64,000 nucleotides of DNA, taken from positions 1 to 64,000 of the forward strand of contig NZ_MSXW01000022.1 of the NCBI RefSeq assembly GCF_001945445.1. Direction: 5' to 3'. The DNA comes from Pseudomonas sp. PA27(2017) (GTDB lineage Bacteria > Pseudomonadota > Gammaproteobacteria > Pseudomonadales > Pseudomonadaceae). Positions 27,199 to 36,370 of the stretch are shown in pieces (position 1 is the stretch's first letter; every line of letters starts with the position of its first letter). The position numbers and the translations under genes were made by a program. A model generated the notes under the pieces. The model was not told the DNA's origin. It was given only the letters and a program-made list of their open reading frames with translations, and did not search any database.

Positions 27199-28665
27199 CT
27201 ACAGCGCGAACAGCGTCCGATACTCGTCATGGGCATGCTGATCGGTCATGCCGCTGATGAAATCCTGCACCAGTCGGCAACGGTGGTAGAACTCCCAGGC
27301 GGCGCGATCCCGCTCGCCGCACTCACGCACGGCTTGGCGATAGGCCTTGATCAACTGGCCCGGCAGGCGCCGCACCAGCATCTGCAGATAAGCCTCGCGA
27401 CGGCAATTGCCCTCGGTAAGCTCGGCGAAGGTCTGAGCATCTACCCGTAGCAGCGCGCCGTAGCTATCCAACAGGCCCTGGATGATGCGGTGGCCCTGCA
27501 GTTGCAGGGTCTCCACCTCGCGGTGGCAGAACACCCGGGCCATGGCCACGTCCTTGAAGGTCTGCACGATGGCATGGGGCAAGCTGTCATCCTCGATCAG
27601 GGCGCGGTCCAGGGTACCGGCGTGCACCGCGTCGATGTTGTCGATGAACTGCCGCGCCGCGTGCTGCACCAGCGGGTGGATCATGCTGACGCGCAACTTG
27701 ACGAAGAATTCCCCGGCCTTGTTGATCTCTTCCTGGTGATAGCGCTCGAGGGCTTGCTCGACCAGGCCTCGGAATGACTGTTTGGAGCCGGGAATCGGAG
27801 TGTCCGGGGATTTCAGCTTCTCGAACGTGGACACCAGCAGCGGCGCCAGCTCGGTCACGGTGAGGATGCCCTTCTCCACCGAATCCTCGATGTCGGCCAG
27901 GCAATAGGAGATGTCGTCGGCGGCCTCCATGATGTAGGCCACCGGATGACGAGTCCCCGGCGCCTGGCCCAGCGCCTGCTGCAGTTCGGCGACGAAATGC
28001 TCTTCGGACAGATAGAAACCCGGCTTCTTGTTCATGTAGGCGCCGGCCGTGCCCTTGCCGGGCCTGGGCTGGTAGGCCGGGCGCAGGTACTTGAGCAGGC
28101 CGGCGGTCTGGGTGTAGGTCAGGCGCAGGCGCTGCAAATTGACCACCAGCCGCACCGCCTGGGCGTTGCCTTCGAAGTTGCGCAGGTCGGCGCGCATGCG
28201 TGCTTGCAGATCAGGGTTGGCCTGGTGCTGCGGCACGGCCACGGCGAACAGCCCATCCAGGGCCCGCTCGAACCATTCGCCAATGGCGAATTCACCGAAA
28301 TGCCCGAATGGCGGGTTGCCGATGTCGTGCATCAGGCAGGTCATTTCCACCAGGCTTTCCAGCGCGCCCTGCAAGTCGTCAAGGCCGTAGTCCGCAGCCC
28401 GCTCGCCGAGCTGGGCATACAGGGTACGAACGATGAAGCGTCCGGTCTGCTGCACCTCCATGGAGTGGGTCAGGCGGCTGCGCACCGCCGCATTGCGCTC
28501 GAGGGGAAACACCTGGGTGCGTTGCTGCAGGCGGCGAATGGCCGCGGAATTGATGATCCGCCCGCGATCGCTTTCGAAGGCGTAGAGCAGATCGACATCG
28601 CCGCCAGCCTGATCACCAGGGCGCAATGCGCAGATTCGCTGTTTGAAGTTCACCGCTGCTGGCAT
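27199..28665 (-). CDS. dgt: Deoxyguanosinetriphosphate triphosphohydrolase
   Basis: 488 residues, close to E. coli Dgt (505). It cleaves dGTP to deoxyguanosine and triphosphate. The HD-domain signature MTCLMHDIGNPPFGHFGE and the Dgt stretches FESDRGRIINSAAIRRLQQRTQVFPLE and RSRLTHSMEVQQTGRF are nearly unchanged. Start at 28665 (MPAAVNF) has GAGAG eight bases upstream; a GTG eight codons earlier is less likely. Divergent from a small 64-residue gene. Confidence 0.94.
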   Translation of the reverse strand: MPAAVNFKQRICALRPGDQAGGDVDLLYAFESDRGRIINSAAIRRLQQRTQVFPLERNAAVRSRLTHSMEVQQTGRFIVRTLYAQLGERAADYGLDDLQGALESLVEMTCLMHDIGNPPFGHFGEFAIGEWFERALDGLFAVAVPQHQANPDLQARMRADLRNFEGNAQAVRLVVNLQRLRLTYTQTAGLLKYLRPAYQPRPGKGTAGAYMNKKPGFYLSEEHFVAELQQALGQAPGTRHPVAYIMEAADDISYCLADIEDSVEKGILTVTELAPLLVSTFEKLKSPDTPIPGSKQSFRGLVEQALERYHQEEINKAGEFFVKLRVSMIHPLVQHAARQFIDNIDAVHAGTLDRALIEDDSLPHAIVQTFKDVAMARVFCHREVETLQLQGHRIIQGLLDSYGALLRVDAQTFAELTEGNCRREAYLQMLVRRLPGQLIKAYRQAVRECGERDRAAWEFYHRCRLVQDFISGMTDQHAHDEYRTLFAL

Positions 28666-28779
28666 CGTCAGGCTCTCGATCAGGCACACAAGCCGCGAGC
28701 CTAACGCGCAGCGCCCGGTTTACCAAGCGCCCGACGCCGGGGACAATGTGCGCTTCGCTCCACCAGACAGGAGACAAGC

Positions 28780-28974
28780 GTGAACCGCGCCGACTTCCAC
28801 CAGCAACGTGCCGCCCAGGCCACCGCCGACGCCCAGCGTTTACTGGATCGCCAGGCCAGCCTTGGCGCTGGCTGGCTGACCTGGGTAGCCAGCCAGCTCT
28901 ATCAACTCTCGCCGCCGGAATACGCGGCGATGGTCAGGCGCGAGTTGCAGCGCCTGAGCACAGGGCGATCCTAG
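28780..28974 (+). CDS. Small conserved hypothetical protein
   Basis: 64 residues from a GTG start behind a strong AGGAGA (28768-28773). Helical, charged, with no signal or membrane segment; ends SPPEYAAMVRRELQRLSTG. The good ribosome site and tight fit (its stop lies one base before the convergent lysR stop) support a real gene. No known domain. Confidence 0.6.
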   Translation: MNRADFHQQRAAQATADAQRLLDRQASLGAGWLTWVASQLYQLSPPEYAAMVRRELQRLSTGRS

Positions 28975-28975
28975 C

Positions 28976-29902
28976 TCAGGCGCCCTGCGCTCGCAGCCAC
29001 TGCACGAGCCTGGCCTCCAGGCTTTCGGCTGCAATCGGCTGTGGTGCCAACAGGCAGTAACGCGAACCGTCCTCCACGAACCCCAGTGGCGCGGCGAGAA
29101 GCCCCGCGTCGATATCGTCCCGCACCAGGTGCCATGGCCCGATGGCGACGCCCAGCCCGGCAACCGCCGCCTGCAAGCTGAAATAGAAGTGTTCGAAGGT
29201 GCGCGCCGGCCCCGCTGGCAGAGGGCGTCCGCTGGCCTGAGCCCAATCCTCGAAGGCGCCGGAGCGCGTGCGGGTCTGCAGCAGCGGCGCCGTTGGCAGT
29301 AGCGCCAACGCTGCGGCGGAACCGACGAACCATTCGCTGACCCTTTCAGGCCGGCAGACCAGGCCGACCCGCTCGGGGAAAAGCACTTCGGCGTGATAGC
29401 TGGCGGGCCAGACGAAGTCGTCGCGGCGGATGGCCAGATCGACGCCCGACTCGAAGCTGAATGCGCCGCCGCCCGCTACCAGATGTGGCTCCAGGCCTCC
29501 GTGCGACGCTTGAAAACCGCTCCAGCGGGGTATCAGCCAGCGCATCAGCAAGGTCGGTTCGCAGGACAGCACCGCGGGGCGCGGCTGTCGAACGCTGTCA
29601 CGCAGCGCTTGAACGGCCTCGTGCATGAGATCCAGCCCCTGACCGACCGCGCGTGCCAGGGTGCGCCCTGCACCATTGAGAAAAACCCGCTGCCGTCGCC
29701 GCTCGAACAGTGGCATGCCCAGGTCGTCTTCCAGCAACCGCACGGCGCGGCTAACGGCGCCGTGGGTCAGATGCAGCTCCTGCGCCGCCTGGCTGAAATT
29801 CTCCAGGCGCGCAGCCGCTTCGAAACAACGCAGCGCCATGAGCGACGGTAGCCGCGTCCGCCTCGGTTGTGAGCTTGGCTCACCACTCATGTCAAAAGTC
29901 AT
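28976..29902 (-). CDS. LysR-family transcriptional regulator (GcvA-like)
   Basis: 308 residues. The DNA-binding domain reads PSLMALRCFEAAARLENFSQAAQELHLTHGAVSRAVRLLEDDLG, then LFERRRQRVFLNGAG, the GcvA/AmpR-like type. A substrate-binding domain follows. It is divergent from a LysE-type exporter with 66 bases between, the standard arrangement in which the regulator controls export. MSGEPS four codons later is an alternative start. Confidence 0.87.
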   Translation of the reverse strand: MTFDMSGEPSSQPRRTRLPSLMALRCFEAAARLENFSQAAQELHLTHGAVSRAVRLLEDDLGMPLFERRRQRVFLNGAGRTLARAVGQGLDLMHEAVQALRDSVRQPRPAVLSCEPTLLMRWLIPRWSGFQASHGGLEPHLVAGGGAFSFESGVDLAIRRDDFVWPASYHAEVLFPERVGLVCRPERVSEWFVGSAAALALLPTAPLLQTRTRSGAFEDWAQASGRPLPAGPARTFEHFYFSLQAAVAGLGVAIGPWHLVRDDIDAGLLAAPLGFVEDGSRYCLLAPQPIAAESLEARLVQWLRAQGA

Positions 29903-29968
29903 CGCTATCCACCCACGCTGCCGGAATTGAATAATCGGCCTGTTGTAGAAACTTCGACAGGATAAGCG

Positions 29969-30577
29969 ATGAATGAATGGATAGCTGTAATCAGTATCAC
30001 CCTGCTGGCGGTGATCAGCCCTGGCGCGGACTTCGCGCTGGTCACGCGCAACAGCCTGATGCTTTCCAAGCGCGCTGGGCTGTTCACGGCGATGGGGATC
30101 GGACTGGGCGTGCTGGTTCACCTGAGTTACACCCTGCTGGGCGTCGGCTTGCTACTTCAGCAATCAACCTGGCTGTTCAATTTACTCAAGCTGGCCGGGG
30201 CCGCCTACCTGGTCTACCTTGGCATCGGCATGCTGAGCAGCAAGGCCGTCGACACACCGGCCGCCGCCTCACCCACGCCCGTATCGAGCCTGGTGGCCCT
30301 GCGCGGTGGCCTGCTGACCAATGCGCTGAACCCGAAAACGTCGGTTTTCATCATCAGCCTGTTCATGCAGGCCGTTCAGCCTGGCACTCCGACGACCACG
30401 CAGATCGCCTATGGCGCCTTCATCGCCCTGGCCCACTTGGCCTGGTTCAGCCTGGTGGCCCTGTGTTTCTCGGCGGGCTCGGTCAGAAGGCGCCTGTTGT
30501 CGGCCAGGCAGTGGATCGATCAGCTATTCGGCGGCCTGTTGATCGGCCTGGGCGCGCTGCTGGCAGCGTCGCACTGA
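29969..30577 (+). CDS. LysE/RhtB family amino acid exporter
   Basis: 202 residues, six membrane helices. The family motif ISPGADFALVTRNSLMLSKRAGLFTAMGIGLG and the later LRGGLLTNALNPKTSVFIISLF are clear. It would export an amino acid or homoserine-lactone-type compound. Its expression is probably controlled by the divergent LysR protein. It ends at an 11-bp stem shared with the convergent DUF2789 gene. Confidence 0.88.
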   Translation: MNEWIAVISITLLAVISPGADFALVTRNSLMLSKRAGLFTAMGIGLGVLVHLSYTLLGVGLLLQQSTWLFNLLKLAGAAYLVYLGIGMLSSKAVDTPAAASPTPVSSLVALRGGLLTNALNPKTSVFIISLFMQAVQPGTPTTTQIAYGAFIALAHLAWFSLVALCFSAGSVRRRLLSARQWIDQLFGGLLIGLGALLAASH

Positions 30578-30590
30578 CCCAACCAATGAT

Positions 30591-30618
30591 CGCTGGGCAC
30601 CGCGTGGGGTGCCCAGCG
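30591..30618. terminator. Bidirectional hairpin between convergent genes
   Basis: cgctgggcacc (30591-30601) pairs perfectly with ggtgcccagcg (30608-30618). It lies 13 bases past the LysE stop and 21 before the DUF2789 stop. No U-run on either side. Confidence 0.6.
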
Positions 30619-30639
30619 TCTCTGCGAGCGCGGTGGCGC

Positions 30640-30897
30640 TCAGGCCAGCTTGTTCTCGTGCAGCCGCACGTTCAGCTCGTCCACCACCGGCGCCCATTCG
30701 GCGTCTTCCAGCAACTCGTCCTTGAGAAAGGTCGCCTGGGCCTGGTTCCAGAACGGCGCTTCGGAGACTTTCACGTCATCGGGCAACGGATAGTGCTTGG
30801 CGATGAAGGCGTCGATGCTGGCAGGGTCGGAAGGCAGTCCCAGTTGCTTGAACAGGGTACCGAGGTCTTTATTGGGCAGTTCCATGGGCGTCTCCAT
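30640..30897 (-). CDS. DUF2789 family protein
   Basis: 85 residues, small acidic soluble protein. LFKQLGLPSDPASIDAFIAKHYPLPDDVKVSEAPFWNQAQATFLKDEL matches the DUF2789 family. Function unknown. Two starts (30897 and 30885) are possible; the second begins MELPNKDL. Confidence 0.78.
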   Translation of the reverse strand: METPMELPNKDLGTLFKQLGLPSDPASIDAFIAKHYPLPDDVKVSEAPFWNQAQATFLKDELLEDAEWAPVVDELNVRLHENKLA

Positions 30898-31025
30898 CAG
30901 TTGCTGTGTGGTGTGTAGAGCCGCGCCGACAAACGACAGTTCAACCTCTCGGCTACGACGCAGCGCGCTATCGGGGGTCGTTATCGGCTATGGTTGAGCC
31001 ATCGACCACGCATCGGGGACGCCTC

Positions 31026-32282
31026 GTGATCACTTCGCAACGTTGCAGCACCGCCCTTCTCCCAGCCGCCATCGCCCTGCTGCTCGGCGCCTGCGCCCAC
31101 GTGCCAACGCCGCCCGCCGACAAGCCCGAGCGCATCGGCCGCGCCCAGGATCTCTACGAGCTACCGCCGACCTATCAGGCGGGTACCTACCGCAACATGG
31201 ACGAGCTGTTCTACACCCGCACCGTGCACCGCGGCCCGCAGGTTCTGCCGCTGCCCAAGGGCAGCGAAGTACCGGTGCAATACACAGCAGGCGGCCAGCG
31301 CCTGGGCGTCGACGCGTTCATGCAGCGCAATCAGGTCAGCGGGCTGCTGATTCTCAAGGATGGCAAGGTGGCGCTGGAGCGGTACGCCATGGGTAACGAC
31401 GCCAGCACCCGCTGGACGTCTTTCAGCGTGGTCAAGTCGATATCCTCGACCCTGGTCGGCGCTGCGGTGCAGCAGGGCAAGATCGCCAACGTAAACGACC
31501 CGATCACCCGCTATCTGCCGCAACTCAAGGGCGGCGCCTACGACGGCGTCAGCGTCGAACAGGTGCTGCAGATGAGCTCCGGCGTGGCCTGGGACGAAAC
31601 CTACCGCGACCCGCAATCGGACAGGCGCCGCATGTTCGAACTGCAATTGGCTAACGACCCTGGCGCGTTGCTCAAGCAGATGTCCGCGCTGAAGAAGGCG
31701 CAGGCACCCGGCACCACCTTCAACTACAGCACGGGTGAATCGCACCTGCAGAGCGAGCTGGTCCATGCGGCGACCGGCATGACGGCCAGCGATTATCTGT
31801 CCGAACGCATATGGGCGCGCCTGGGCATGGAGCGCGACGCGTTCTGGCAGCTCGACAGCCGTGCGGGCCAGGAAATCGGCAGCAGCGGCCTGTCGGCGAC
31901 GCTGCGTGACTACGGCCGCTTCGGCCAGTTCATCCTCGATGACGGGGTGATCGATGGCGAACGCATCCTGCCGGCCGGCTGGCTGCAACGCGCCACCCGC
32001 GCGCCAGCAGGCTCGCACCTGGAGCCCGGCAAACTGTACGACGGCGAATACGCCCTGGGCTATGGCTACCAGTGGTGGCTGTTCCCCACCGGCAGCACAG
32101 CGCTGCCCAACCACGACGGCGGTGCCTTCGAGGCTCAGGGCATCTTCGGCCAGTTCCTGTACATCAACCCCAGGGAGAAGGTCGTTGCGGTGGTGTGGAG
32201 CACCTGGCCGAAGCCGGAGATGGATGAGCGGGAAATGGAAACCTACGCCTTCATCGGGGCGGCGGTCGAAGCGCTGCGTTGA
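31026..32282 (+). CDS. Lipoprotein serine hydrolase, class C beta-lactamase fold
   Basis: 418 residues. A lipobox (LLLGAC) near residue 20 indicates an outer-membrane lipoprotein. The beta-lactamase-like domain has SVVK (Ser134, Lys137) and YSTGE as the YxN-like element, a pattern shared with 6-aminohexanoate-dimer hydrolases and esterases rather than true AmpC. Later motifs GLSATLRDYGRFGQFILDDG and GYGYQWWLFP fit. GTG at 31026 has GGGGA seven bases upstream and gives a proper signal; ATG at 30990 would add 12 residues. Substrate unknown. Confidence 0.82.
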   Translation: MITSQRCSTALLPAAIALLLGACAHVPTPPADKPERIGRAQDLYELPPTYQAGTYRNMDELFYTRTVHRGPQVLPLPKGSEVPVQYTAGGQRLGVDAFMQRNQVSGLLILKDGKVALERYAMGNDASTRWTSFSVVKSISSTLVGAAVQQGKIANVNDPITRYLPQLKGGAYDGVSVEQVLQMSSGVAWDETYRDPQSDRRRMFELQLANDPGALLKQMSALKKAQAPGTTFNYSTGESHLQSELVHAATGMTASDYLSERIWARLGMERDAFWQLDSRAGQEIGSSGLSATLRDYGRFGQFILDDGVIDGERILPAGWLQRATRAPAGSHLEPGKLYDGEYALGYGYQWWLFPTGSTALPNHDGGAFEAQGIFGQFLYINPREKVVAVVWSTWPKPEMDEREMETYAFIGAAVEALR

Positions 32283-32356
32283 ACGGGAAAGCACCGGCGC
32301 GCCGAACCTGAAGGCGGCGCGCGGGTCGATACATCAGATTTGCCTGGGGAACTCCT

Positions 32357-32866
32357 ATGATTGACTGCCGACATGGCGTGGGCTGCCTGCTGCTGAGCCT
32401 GATGCTCGCAGGCTGCGCCTCACCGACCACCTGCGACGAGCCGCTGAGCGGCGACAGCTGCCGCGATCGCCAGCTGCTTTATCAGAACGACATGCTGCAG
32501 GCCAAGATGCTGGTGATGTCCGGCGACATGGAAAGCCATGAGCTGGCCAACGCCCTGCTGCGCCGTGCGGCGAGCGAAGACGAACGCGGCGAGGTGGAGT
32601 TCTACCAGGCGATTCTGATGATCCGCGAGGGCCCGCAGACCGAGGACGTGCTCGCCAAGCTGGAAACTGCCGCCGAGAAGCAGCAACCCTACGCCGTGGC
32701 GCTGCTCTACCGGATCTGGTCGCAACCTTATCTGGTCGATGAGGCCGACCTCATCCGCGCTGAAGAGTACCGCGCCGACTACGCCGAGCTGGATGTCGCC
32801 AAGAGCGGCTACCCATCCTTCGAGAAAGCCCTGGAGCTGGTCGATACGCTGATTCAGACGCCCTGA
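32357..32866 (+). CDS. Predicted lipoprotein
   Basis: 169 residues with a lipoprotein signal (LMLAGC, Cys20). The mature part is helical and resembles short TPR-like repeats (LANALLRRAASEDERGEVEFYQAILMI). No named family. It follows the hydrolase by 74 bases behind GGGGAACT and may be co-transcribed. Confidence 0.7.
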   Translation: MIDCRHGVGCLLLSLMLAGCASPTTCDEPLSGDSCRDRQLLYQNDMLQAKMLVMSGDMESHELANALLRRAASEDERGEVEFYQAILMIREGPQTEDVLAKLETAAEKQQPYAVALLYRIWSQPYLVDEADLIRAEEYRADYAELDVAKSGYPSFEKALELVDTLIQTP

Positions 32867-32875
32867 ACCGGATGC

Positions 32876-32901
32876 AGCGGGCCAGGGAGCCTTGGCCCGC
32901 T
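32876..32901 (+). terminator. Hairpin after lipoprotein gene
   Basis: agcgggcca (32876-32884) pairs with tggcccgct (32893-32901), loop of 8. No T-run follows. Confidence 0.45.
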
Positions 32902-33086
32902 CCTGCCGAGCAGTCGCTGACTGCCTTGCGGAGCGCCGATATCGGATGCTCACACGCAAAATGTGATTTGCCGGGTGCCAGCACGGCGCCGACGCATTAA
33001 AATCTGCCACCCTAATTCGTTGCACAGCCCGTCCGGTCACCTCGAGGCTGCGCCACACCACCATTCGCACAGCCGAGAGAACAGAC

Positions 33087-33788
33087 ATGGGCGCCCAGTG
33101 GAAAGCCAAACCTAAAGAAGCCGCCGCCAACGCCAGGGGCAAGATCTTCGGCCGCCTGGTCAAGGAGATCATGGTCGCCGCGCGCAATGGCGCCGACCCG
33201 GACATGAACCCCAAGCTGCGCCTGGCCATCCACCAGGCCAAGAAAGCCTCGATGCCCAAGGACACCCTCGATCGCGCCATCAAGAAAGGCGCGGGCCTGA
33301 GCGGCGAGACGGTGAACTTCGAGCGCACCACCTACGAGGGTTTCGCGCCCCATCAGGTGCCACTGATCGTCGAATGCCTGACCGACAACGTCAACCGCAC
33401 CGTGGCCGAGATCCGCGTGCTGTTCCGCAAGGGCCAGCTGGGCGGCAGTGGCTCGGTGGCCTGGGATTTCGACCACGTCGGCCTGATCGAGGCCTCCAGT
33501 GACAGCGACGCCGACCCCGAGCTGGCCGCCATCGAAGCCGGTGCCCAGGATTTCGACGAGGCCGACGAAGGCAACACGCTGTTCATCACCGAGCCGACCG
33601 ACCTGGACCTGGTCAGCCGTGCCCTGCCCGACCAAGGCTTCACCGTCAACTCGGCCAAACTCGGCTACCGCCCGAAGAACCCGGTCACCAGCCTTACGCC
33701 GGAGCAACTCGAAGAAGTCGAAGCCTTCCTGGAAGCCATCGACAACCACGATGACGTGCAGAACGTTTACGTGGGGCTGGCTGGCTAA
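33087..33788 (+). CDS. YebC/PmpR-family protein, YeeN-like
   Basis: 233 residues. The start [33 protein letters not shown] and [18 protein letters not shown] are the YebC signature; the GAQWK opening is that of the shorter E. coli YeeN branch rather than YebC (MAGHSKW). Members bind DNA and act as regulators or, as recently shown for YebC, help ribosomes through proline stretches. Pseudomonas usually has a separate YebC elsewhere. An 11-bp dyad follows the stop. Confidence 0.88.
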   Translation: MGAQWKAKPKEAAANARGKIFGRLVKEIMVAARNGADPDMNPKLRLAIHQAKKASMPKDTLDRAIKKGAGLSGETVNFERTTYEGFAPHQVPLIVECLTDNVNRTVAEIRVLFRKGQLGGSGSVAWDFDHVGLIEASSDSDADPELAAIEAGAQDFDEADEGNTLFITEPTDLDLVSRALPDQGFTVNSAKLGYRPKNPVTSLTPEQLEEVEAFLEAIDNHDDVQNVYVGLAG

Positions 33789-33805
33789 TCCGGCCAGAAG
33801 GGTAA

Positions 33806-33837
33806 ATTGCGGCAATCCATCACGGTATTGCCGCAAT
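33806..33837. repeat. 11-bp inverted repeat beside a -10 element
   Basis: attgcggcaat (33806-33816) and attgccgcaat (33827-33837) are exact reverse complements, each nearly palindromic itself. A good -10 (TATACT, 33845-33850) lies eight bases downstream without a clear -35, suggesting the dyad is an operator or activator site for the next lipoprotein gene. It might instead terminate the yeeN-like gene. Confidence 0.45.
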
Positions 33838-33912
33838 AACCCGGTATACTGTCCGGCTTCCTTCTGCGCCGCTCAAAGGCGCAGCGGAATACAGCCTTAC
33901 AGGAGCTTCATC

Positions 33913-34491
33913 GTGCACAAACCCCTCTTCATCGCCGCCTGCCTTATGCTCGGAGCTTGCAGCAGCGCCCCACACTCGTCCGCCCCGGACGTTCAGGACC
34001 GCATCGTACGCAGCAACCTGGAGGCGATCCATAACGCCCAGGTCGTGCCGCTGCCGCTGGACCCGCAGAGCAGCGTGCCTCACGGTATCGCCAGCGATGC
34101 CAGCATGCAGTTCGGCAGTTCGCTGTCCAACTACCGCGTCTACTCCCTGAAGCTCAAGCAGGGCGAGCGCTACCGCCTCAACGTCAATTCGCTGTGCGAC
34201 CACACCTGCATGGGCATCAACAAGTTCGCCCTGAAGCCCCGCGCGGTTCTGATGGACGCCTACGGCACGGTGATCCCCAACAAGCCGGCCCGCCCCTCCG
34301 CGGTGATCGGCATGACCAGCATGGGCTGGGATGGCGAAGCGCCGGAAGATGGCACCTACTACCTGCTGGTGGCTGCCGACAAGGAAGACATCGGCCGCAC
34401 CATCGTCATCGACGACGTGTGGATCAACAACTCGCCGCTGATGGCGGTGAAGGTCGGCCTGCTGGAAACCCCGCCCAGCCACCTGCGCTGA
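33913..34491 (+). CDS. Predicted lipoprotein
   Basis: 192 residues from a GTG behind AGGAG (33901-33905). Lipobox MLGAC with Cys15. The mature part, with YRVYSLKLKQGERYRLNVNSLCDHTCMGINKFALKPRAVLMDAYG and GWDGEAPEDGTYYLLVAAD, looks like a beta-rich MalM-type or pre-peptidase-like fold, but I cannot name the family. The NUDIX gene starts three bases after its stop, so the two form an operon. Confidence 0.72.
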   Translation: MHKPLFIAACLMLGACSSAPHSSAPDVQDRIVRSNLEAIHNAQVVPLPLDPQSSVPHGIASDASMQFGSSLSNYRVYSLKLKQGERYRLNVNSLCDHTCMGINKFALKPRAVLMDAYGTVIPNKPARPSAVIGMTSMGWDGEAPEDGTYYLLVAADKEDIGRTIVIDDVWINNSPLMAVKVGLLETPPSHLR

Positions 34492-34493
34492 AC

Positions 34494-34904
34494 ATGCCGT
34501 CGCGTACCCTGAACATCGCAGCCGCCTGCCTGCTCGACGACGCGGGCCGGCTGCTGGTGGTGCGCAAACGCGGCACGCGGATGTTCATGCTACCGGGCGG
34601 CAAGCGCGAAAACGGTGAAAGCGCCCTGCAGGCCCTGACCCGCGAACTCGACGAAGAGCTGAACCTGCAGCTCTGCGAAGCGGCGTTCACGCCACTGGGC
34701 CATTTCAATGAAATAGCCGCCAACGAAGCCGACACCCGCGTGCAAGCCGATATCTTTCGCGCCGCCATCGACCATCCGGTGGCGCCAGCCGCCGAGCTCG
34801 AGGAGCTGCGCTGGCTGCACCCGGACGATCCACGTGGAGACGACCTGGCGCCGCTGCTGCGCCTGCATGTACTGCCGCTGATCTGGACCGCACGCCCGCT
34901 CTGA
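34494..34904 (+). CDS. NUDIX hydrolase
   Basis: 136 residues. The Nudix box GGKRENGESALQALTRELDEELNL fits GX5EX7REUXEEXGU with Asp/Leu substitutions at flexible positions. It probably hydrolyses a nucleoside diphosphate derivative; substrate unknown. ATG lies two bases after the upstream stop; no separate ribosome site is visible, suggesting coupled translation. Confidence 0.85.
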   Translation: MPSRTLNIAAACLLDDAGRLLVVRKRGTRMFMLPGGKRENGESALQALTRELDEELNLQLCEAAFTPLGHFNEIAANEADTRVQADIFRAAIDHPVAPAAELEELRWLHPDDPRGDDLAPLLRLHVLPLIWTARPL

Positions 34905-35018
34905 ACGTTCGGCCACAGGGGCGCCGATAGCCACTATCGAAGTGAATGATTTCTGCGCCAGCGAGCCAGCCAATAGCCTAAGCACTATCCCATACGGCTT
35001 CGCTCACAGGTGCCCACC

Positions 35019-35273
35019 ATGCAACGTTCACTGCTCATTCTGCTGACCCTTCTTACCCTCTCGCTTGCCGGCTGCGCCACCCCGCAGTCGGCTGCCGAAC
35101 GCCCCTATACCGACGCCGAGATCAAGCAGTTTGCCCTGGAAATGCTCAGCCGCAGCGGCCTGCAATACGAGGACTACGAAAAGATCCGCGGCGCTCTGCA
35201 GGCACCCAGCTACCGCGTATCCAACTCGATCCGCGATATCGGCCCGCAACCTCGCGTATTGCCGGAAGGCTGA
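35019..35273 (+). CDS. Small predicted lipoprotein
   Basis: 84 residues. Signal peptide LLILLTLLTLSLAGC with lipobox Cys20, then a short charged region (YTDAEIKQFALEMLSRSGLQYEDYEKIRGAL). No known domain. ATG at 35019 is preferred; a GTG at 35010 would add three residues. A CGATAG/CTATCG palindrome lies at 34925-34939 upstream. Confidence 0.68.
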   Translation: MQRSLLILLTLLTLSLAGCATPQSAAERPYTDAEIKQFALEMLSRSGLQYEDYEKIRGALQAPSYRVSNSIRDIGPQPRVLPEG

Positions 35274-35424
35274 TCGACCGCGCAGCGACGGCATGGGCGG
35301 CGACTGCGACAACGCGTACAGCGCGGCGCAGTGGCCCGCTACCGATTCGTTGATCCACGACAACGCACTTCTGCACGCAGCGCTTAGCCTGAGCCGATCC
35401 ATTGCGCTATCACGAGGGCTCACC

Positions 35425-35757
35425 ATGGCTATCACTTCCGCCGGCATCTGCGCCGCAGCCGACCAGTTGCAAGGGTTCGTCGGCTTCAACCTCAAGACCG
35501 GCCAGCATATCGTCCGTTTCAGCGAAGACTCCTTCGGCCTGGACGTTGCCGAAGACAGCATCACCCCGACCAGCGAGTTCGTCTGGCAAGCCGCGGACGA
35601 TGGGGAGCTGATGACCCTCAAGCGCAACCGACTGCGTCTGCTGATCGAACTGCGCATCGACGAGCGCCTGGCTATCAGCGAACCACTGCGCATCTACCTG
35701 CGCCGCGATGACCTTCCGGAAATCAGCGCCGTGCGCCTGCTGCAACGCAGCGCGTGA
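35425..35757 (+). CDS. Conserved hypothetical protein
   Basis: 110 residues, soluble, no signal. Sequence such as GFNLKTGQHIVRFSEDSFGLDVAEDSITP and LRIYLRRDDLPEI suggests a small beta-rich fold. No domain recognised. GAGG (35413-35416) lies nine bases before the ATG. The region before it (35274-35424) shows no gene. Confidence 0.62.
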   Translation: MAITSAGICAAADQLQGFVGFNLKTGQHIVRFSEDSFGLDVAEDSITPTSEFVWQAADDGELMTLKRNRLRLLIELRIDERLAISEPLRIYLRRDDLPEISAVRLLQRSA

Positions 35758-35818
35758 GCCTAGCAGCCATGGCAACTGAATCGTAGACTGGCGCCCCGCC
35801 CTTCACTGCCCTGCATCA

Positions 35819-36217
35819 ATGCCCGAGTTTCGCTGCCTGCCCGACCACCTGCGGCCCCTGGCCGATAAGTTCTACCGAAGCCAACACTCGGCCATGCGCA
35901 CCCGAGCCGCCCATCAGGTGTGGGTGGCCGAACGTGCGCAGATCATCGCCGCTCTGTGCTTGCAGCCCGTGGCTCATGGCCAATGGCTGACCAGCCTGCT
36001 GGTCGATGCCGAGCAGCGCCAGCAGGGCGTGGCCAGCGCCCTCGTCACCCATGCATTACAAGCGATCGACACACCGGTGTGGCTTTTCTGCCATCCCGAT
36101 CTCGAACCCTTCTACGCTCGCCTGGGCTTTTCGCCTTGCACATCACCGCCTGGCCCCCTGGCTGACCGCCTGCTACGTTACAAACAGAAAAAAATATTGA
36201 ACGTAATGGCACGTTGA
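35819..36217 (+). CDS. GNAT acetyltransferase
   Basis: 132 residues. The acetyl-CoA motif A is visible as WLTSLLVDAEQRQQGVASALVTHAL (Q-x-x-G-V-A) and the C-terminal FYARLGFSP is typical. Acceptor unknown. The ATG follows 61 bases after the upstream stop. A CCATGGCC/GGCCATGG hairpin (36286-36304) lies after it. Confidence 0.8.
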   Translation: MPEFRCLPDHLRPLADKFYRSQHSAMRTRAAHQVWVAERAQIIAALCLQPVAHGQWLTSLLVDAEQRQQGVASALVTHALQAIDTPVWLFCHPDLEPFYARLGFSPCTSPPGPLADRLLRYKQKKILNVMAR

Positions 36218-36370
36218 TATCTCATAAGGCCTGACGTGACGCTGGCAATCGAGCCGACTCGCTTCGGGTTAGCGCTTTCTGCCCGCCATGGCCGCCGGCC
36301 ATGGACTCAAGCGCTAGCGACGAGCGAGCACTGCTGCCAGGCGTACGCGGACCAATGAGAACAACAGGCC

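Noticed and set aside
31026..32282. AmpC-type beta-lactamase conferring resistance
   Set aside because: The SVVK and YSTGE elements and the sequence style fit esterase/6-aminohexanoate hydrolase-like proteins; no typical AmpC KTG-omega pattern was identified.
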